Origin: Pratylenchus scribneri
Taxonomy: Eukaryota; Nematoda; Chromadorea; Rhabditida; Pratylenchidae
Assembly (NCBI GenBank): GCA_030063045.1
Contig: JAQSEB010000105.1
Coordinates: 62,001 to 126,000 of the forward strand
Direction: 5' to 3'
DNA length: 64,000 bases
The position numbers and the translations under genes are program-made. Below the pieces are notes generated by a model. It was not told the DNA's origin. It worked only from the letters and a program-made list of their open reading frames with translations, and did not search any database. Of the stretch, positions 59,130 to 64,000 are shown in pieces (the first letter of the stretch is position 1; every line of letters begins with the position of its first letter).

Positions 59130-59472
59130 TCATTTGCTGCCGGCAAAGTCGACCTTCAGAGCACGTCCGTTGAAATCGGCACCATTCAGTTTCGATACAG
59201 CATTTTGTGCTCCTTGTCCATCCTTGAATTCGCAAAAGCCGAAGCCCTTGGGACGGTTGGTTTCGCGGTCGTAAATCAAGCTGGGCAAATAATTTTTAGT
59301 GTTAAAAGTTCTAAATTAAATGTTTACCGAACATTCGTGACCTCGCCGCATTGAGAAAAATGGTTGCCAATATCATCTTCGGTTGCATTGAACGGAAGAT
59401 TGCCAACTGAAATTAAAAGCTTTATTTATTATTTTATTCAGAAAGTTAACCGTAAACGCTATTTCCGGACAT
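59130..59472 (-). CDS. Single-RRM RNA-binding protein, RBM-3-like
   Basis: About 83 residues in three exons; ATG 59472 (MSGNSVYVGNLPFNATEDDI), stop TGA at 59130. It is one RNA-recognition motif with RNP2 VYVGNL and RNP1 KGFGFCEF, then LNGADFNGRALKVDFAGSK. Length and start resemble the short C. elegans RBM-3.1/RBM-3.2 proteins, related to the CSTF2 RRM. Likely nuclear RNA binding; targets unknown. Confidence 0.88.
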
Positions 59473-60249
59473 TTTTTGTTGTTATTTGATGAGATATTGC
59501 TGTTAAAACAATGGAAGCTAGAAATTCAATTCAATTGAAAGTTGTTATCGCTAAATTTTGATGAATTTTAAATAAAAGGTTTTCGATTAATTATATTAGC
59601 ATCATAATCAATTAATCATTAAGTTATTTATGGTTCAATTCATAACTTGAATTGGATATGGGAAAATGGGAGGAGACCGACCGATTTTGATTTGGTTATT
59701 TTATATTTATAGAGAGATGATGATGCCATTCTACTTCATAATCATAATCCTAAGTTCCTATTCCTATTCATTCATCATTCCTACTCCTACGTCCTACTAC
59801 ACACACAAACACAACATACAACAATTCACTTCTTTGATTGAGAATTGAGATGGAATGGATGAGACCTCTACCTCTTACTCTTACCTTCTTCTTCTTCCTC
59901 ATTTTATCGATTATCGATTTTTCCATAATATCTATAGTACTGTACTGGTAATAATGTCTCTGCTAGGCTAGGCTAGGCGTAGCGTTTGTAAAATAGTAAG
60001 CGCAGAGATTTTTAAAAAATGGAGAAAGAAATAAAGAAAAGCCAACAACAACAACAAAACAAAACAAGCCGAACAAAGAACATTCATTAATCAATCATTA
60101 AAGGGAAGGGTGAAATCTGAAATGCTTTTCATCATATATTTTTACAAATCAGTGAAATGCATCTTATATTTTTCAGATCATTTCATAAAAAGTACAAAAA
60201 AAAACAATATTTTTCATATTTTCTTCTTCTCAAAAGTCAATGGCAACAT
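59473..60249. other. Divergent promoter region
   Basis: Lies between the RBM-3-like gene (-) and the small gene starting at 60250 (+), so it should contain both promoters. Pyrimidine-rich with CTCTTACTCTTACCTTCTTC-type stretches near 59.88 kb and a short GGCTAGGCTAGGC direct repeat near 59.97 kb. Confidence 0.5.
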
Positions 60250-60767
60250 GTCTCGCCTTCATTTATGGATGGTAAGTTTTAATTAATTACATAGTCGAAT
60301 AAATAAATCCTACAATTTTTAAGAAACCAATCTACGAACAGCAACAACGCCCCAATGCCAATAGCCATCGCCAGGACAGTCTTGGTTCATTCGAAGAATG
60401 GAGTGATGACCATTCCGATGATCCTCGCTTGTTGCAACCATTAGGCGGCGGCACCCAATTCCAATTCAACAACAATGGCTTCATGGCGAACAACACCTTC
60501 GGTCAATATCAATCAACATCGATTCAAAATCAAGATTGGCGCAAAATGGAACAACAACAAAAGGCGATGATGCCGAAAAAGACTGAAGAGAAGAAGAAAT
60601 GGTCAGAAGAGAAGAAGAAGCCACCGCCAAAATCTCCAGTGAAAGTCAAACTTCGCGAACGCAAGGCATTCTGCTGCCTGATCGATAACACCGAATGTCG
60701 CCGATGCCAACAAAAGCGACTGATGAGCCGTATGCCTATGCCCCCTTCATTGTTCTCAATCCCTTGA
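60250..60767 (+). CDS. Small basic hypothetical protein
   Basis: Two exons: 60250-60273 (MSRLHLWM, donor GTAAGT) and 60324-60767, phase 0. Protein of about 155 residues: KPIYEQQQRPNANSHRQD, an acidic patch (GSFEEWSDDHSDDPRLLQPL), a Q/N-rich middle, a Lys/Pro-rich stretch (EEKKKPPPKSPVKVKLRERK) and a Cys cluster (FCCLIDNTECRRCQQKR). The Cys spacing hints at metal binding, not proven. I do not recognise a family. Confidence 0.68.
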
Positions 60768-61163
60768 ATCTGAATGGCCAAAATGGAATAAACACATCAT
60801 CAAATAAATCAATCACATCCAAATATTCCACCTTTTTTTGTAATCGCATCAAAATATTCCTCCATTTTTTGTTCTTGTAATAAATACACAACCGAAATCC
60901 AACCAAAAGAAACCACATATTTCGTCAACTTGATATTATTTTTTCAAATTTTTCACTATTGTACCGGCCCTTCTTATTAATTTGTTTGGTTTTTGTTAAA
61001 TCGAATCCCCAATATTTCCTTTTTGCTGGATAAATTTGCTTGCCAATTTCAATTAAATTCCACTTAAATGTTTTAACAAATTAAATATTTATTTAAATCA
61101 AATCGTTTTTTAAATTATTATTTAGACCAATTGGTCGAGTAAGGAAGGAAGGAGTCGACAAAA
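60768..61163. other. Intergenic
   Basis: 3' UTR of the small gene and 5' flank of the kinase-like gene; AT-rich, nothing else seen. Confidence 0.5.
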
Positions 61164-63886
61164 ATGTTTTCGGTAAATGAACAAATGGAAATTATTTCAA
61201 AAATGATTGAGACATGTTCGGTCGATCAACGCGACCAATGGCCGACAAATGCGGAGAGCTACACAAAAAGTTAGTGGTATTTAGTATATACAACCAGAGA
61301 TCATGCATGGTTTCAATAATTTTGGCATGGTACCAGGGCTGGCTAAAATAACATTTTTCTTAATCATCTTATAAAAGCCCTGGAGATAAAATAGAACCAC
61401 CCTAAGATTGTTATGGAGACACATTTTGAGGTCTCACTTATTAGGTTAAAGCTTAGAAAATTGACTAGAAAATATTAAATTTTCTTCTTTGGGTGAATCA
61501 ATTTCTCGTGGCCAATTTGGAATTGTCCGATTCGCGGAATGTGTCGACCCCTCTTTTGTGCTCGACGGCATGACTACCCGAAAATGCGTGATTAAGACCA
61601 TTTATTTGCGGCGAAGATTGGAAGCCATTTTGGATGGAGGATCAAAAAAGGAACAGAATGGTCGATTACGGCAACAAATGGATTCTCAACAACTTTTTCG
61701 ATTTAAACGACGAATTTTAATGGAATTATTCATTTTGACCAGGTTTATATTTTGTAAAATAATCGATTACCAATTAAAAATGGGGTTAAGAAGATTTTTA
61801 AAACTAATAAAAATATTTCACTTAAAAATTAACAAATTATTCATTTTTCTTTTTTAGATGCCGACATGCCAATATTATGCATTTGCATTCATTGTTCATT
61901 TCCACGGGAGGCGATATGCACACTGTTATTCCCCGACTTTATGTTCTCCAATATTTGATTCAAATGTAAGAACTAAATTTATTAGAAATTTACTATTTAA
62001 TTTTTACAGGTATAGACGAAGGAAAAAATCGGAGCCAATTCCAATTGGAATAATCGCAAAAATTTTGCGTCAACTTTGCAATGGCCTGGAATTTTTACAA
62101 AAAATTGGCATTGTTCATCGGGACATTCAACCGGAGAATATTTTTTTGACACGGAATGGGACCGTAAAATTGGGGCATTTTGGCCAAGCGAAGGCAATAA
62201 TTGAGGAGGAAGAAAGAGAGGGAAATGAAGGATGCCGAACGCCGGTTGGCCGTGAAGAATTCATGTGCTTTGAAAAGGTAAATCCAAAGTCCAAAAATTA
62301 AATTAATTTATAATTCATTTTCAGCAATATAATTTATATTCGAATGCCAACAAAGAAGAAGAAAATATGGAAGGGAATGCTAATTCCAATTTATCAAGCC
62401 AAAATGATGGAACAATGTTCGACTATTCATTTCCCAGTGATATGTGGTCACTTGGAGTTTTGGTTCTTTCAATGATTTCATATTTTCCGGATGAAAATAG
62501 CCAAAAATTGCATAAAAATTTTGCTTTGGCAATGCAAGAAGAACAAATGCCATTCATTTGGTTGACCGTCGACATGCTCCAATTACGGTCACGTTTGGTA
62601 TAAAATTAACAAAAAATTGGATTAAAATAACATAATTTTAGGTCAAAAGTGGCGGTGAAGAACTAAAATTGTTTTTATCGGATCGATTATTGACTGTTCG
62701 ACCAGAACAAAGGGCAACGGCCGCAAATTTGCCAGAAACACCGGAAATGCGAAAATGGTGCTCTGGGGAAAATGTTGAAAAGGATTGTGCCTATTTGCGT
62801 AAACATTTCATCAATGAAGTGGATTTTGCCAATCAAATGAAGCTGGAAACGGACGCACCAAATTATGATTCGCTAGAGACGGTTGGGGCATTATTAATTA
62901 ATTAAATTATTAATTTAAATTAATATTTTTTAGAATTAAGTCCAAATTTAAAAAACGGTTAAAAGATTTAAAATTAATGAGTTTATTTAGGGATTAAGCT
63001 TAAACCGAAATTTTTTGGTTTATATAGGCAAAAATTTTTTCTTTTGATTTTTATACCCAATGTACTATATTAATTGTAGTTTAGAATCTTAGCTTTAAAA
63101 TGATATAAGGGTTTTTCATTTCTGTGGGTCAAATATCGAAACGTGAGAGCTATAGTCAGTGAAATTGACGAATTTCTTCGCTCTGATTTTCATAGTCGAA
63201 TGGCGAAGAGAGGGAGGAAATAGGGGCGAGAGATCCGGGTTCGAATCCCTCCAAGTCCAAATAATTTTTTTAGATTATTAAAAGGTGTGTAAGGTATTTT
63301 ATGATGCGAAAACCGATTTTAGATTTTTAAAATTTTTTTAAAATGTGAGATTTTAAAATGGAAAAATGAATAAAATTAAATAATTTTCATTACATCTTTT
63401 TGCAGAAAGACATTCCCGCTGAATTCTATTGGGATGAGACATGGCGCCAATTGGAAACAATGCAACTTTGCCTCCAACTTACATTTTCCGGATGCCTACC
63501 AAAAATGTTCGTCCAAAAAATTTTAAATTTGTTAAAATTAATTTTTCAGCCACAATTTCAAATTCTCTCAACCTGAACCATTTTTCCGCATTTTATACGG
63601 CGAAATGTTGGCCAATCGAATTGAATTGACTGATTTACTTCAAATTGATTTTGAAATTAAACAAACAATTTTTGAATGTATTCGATCGCCCAACAAATTT
63701 GCACGTAAAAATTATTTTAAATATTTTAAAAATATTTAACATTTTTCAGGTCGACAAATTCAATTAAATTCGTCAAATGGACAAATTCAACGACAAATTG
63801 AAGTGGAAATTCGCCTACCCAACAGTAGAGGGAATAATGGCCGATTGCGACTTGGATCCGAATCACCCAATACATACAATTATTAG
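61164..63886 (+). CDS. Divergent protein kinase-like protein, probable pseudokinase
   Basis: Start ATG 61164 (MFSVNEQMEIISKMIE); stop TAG at 63884-63886. Exons join in phase across about nine introns. The glycine loop is GESISRGQFGIVRF, the Lys is kept (RKCVIKTIYL), and RFKRRILMELFIL gives the C-helix Glu. The catalytic loop reads VHRDIQPEN, with the usual Lys replaced by Gln. The DFG triplet is HFG (KLGHFGQAK), so the metal-binding Asp is gone. Lobe features continue with PSDMWSLGVLVLSMIS and LLTVRPEQRATAA. A C-terminal extension (KDIPAEFYWDETWRQLETMQ, PFFRILYGEMLANRIEL, ending SPNTYNY) has no domain I know. The intron 62880-63405 carries a tRNA-like relic. It could be a scaffold or allosteric kinase; subfamily not assigned. 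Confidence 0.75.
63150..63258 (+). pseudogene. tRNA-like 3' half with B box
   Basis: GGTTCGAATCC (63238-63248) follows ..GAGATCCG and is followed by CTCCAAGTCCA, like a tRNA T-arm and acceptor 3' strand. No matching 5' half pairs with it. In an intron of the kinase-like gene. Confidence 0.3.
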
Positions 63887-64000
63887 ACATTTTTTATATT
63901 TTTTATTACTTTTATTCATTATTTTTATTTAAATGAAATAATTGCAAAAATTTTGAGTACTATTTCCATCGCCAAAAATCCCAATTCAATATAAATGGCA

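Overview
The window looks like nuclear DNA of a nematode, most likely a tylenchid of the plant-parasitic kind, although the species cannot be fixed from sequence alone. The DNA is AT-rich. Genes are split by many short GT..AG introns, often 40-80 bp. The protein kinase A catalytic subunit carries the nematode-type (KIN-1) N-terminus and C-terminus. Nothing bacterial is visible: no operons with Shine-Dalgarno sites, no CRISPR and no rRNA.

Layout, left to right. A 5'-truncated MFS transporter (1-1629, +) is followed by an F-box-like family gene with an apparent frame break (1850-3641, +). Next come an 18-bp minisatellite (3826-4594) and about 3 kb without a convincing gene. A type I membrane protein (8027-10346, +) has the astacin-EGF-CUB order but has lost the zinc-binding residues; a second minisatellite, in inverted orientation, lies in one of its introns. 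The formin-like gene frl-1/FMNL (11277-17506, -) is read convergently. A third, much larger minisatellite (18541-22700) shows higher-order repeats and is broken by two nearly identical truncated Merlin/ISXO2-type transposons.

The centre is occupied by kin-1 (PKA catalytic subunit, -). Its core exons lie at 23768-25140, the A-helix exon at 34018-34079 and the canonical first exon at 46343-46427. Several further ORFs on the same strand (35.2, 41.4, 43.6, 44.4 and perhaps 50.7 kb) end at a possible donor in the same phase as the canonical first exon. A 1.2-kb exon at 25480-26700 joins the kinase core directly. The locus therefore looks like one catalytic core with many alternative N-termini spread over more than 22 kb. 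Its introns hold several foldback/MITE-like elements and a 19-G tract.

The right part holds an alpha-arrestin with a PPxY motif (52358-53785, -), a coiled-coil protein with an apparent frameshift (55773-57314, -), a small coiled-coil protein (57671-58767, -), an RBM-3-type single-RRM protein (59130-59472, -), a small basic protein (60250-60767, +) and a divergent kinase that looks like a pseudokinase (61164-63886, +). tRNA-like relics with good B boxes occur at 52.0, 55.1 and 63.2 kb. The genes do not form an evident common pathway; the neighbourhood is ordinary single-gene euchromatin with an unusual load of tandem and palindromic repeats. All exon calls come from reading splice signals and frame by eye, so internal boundaries are approximate.
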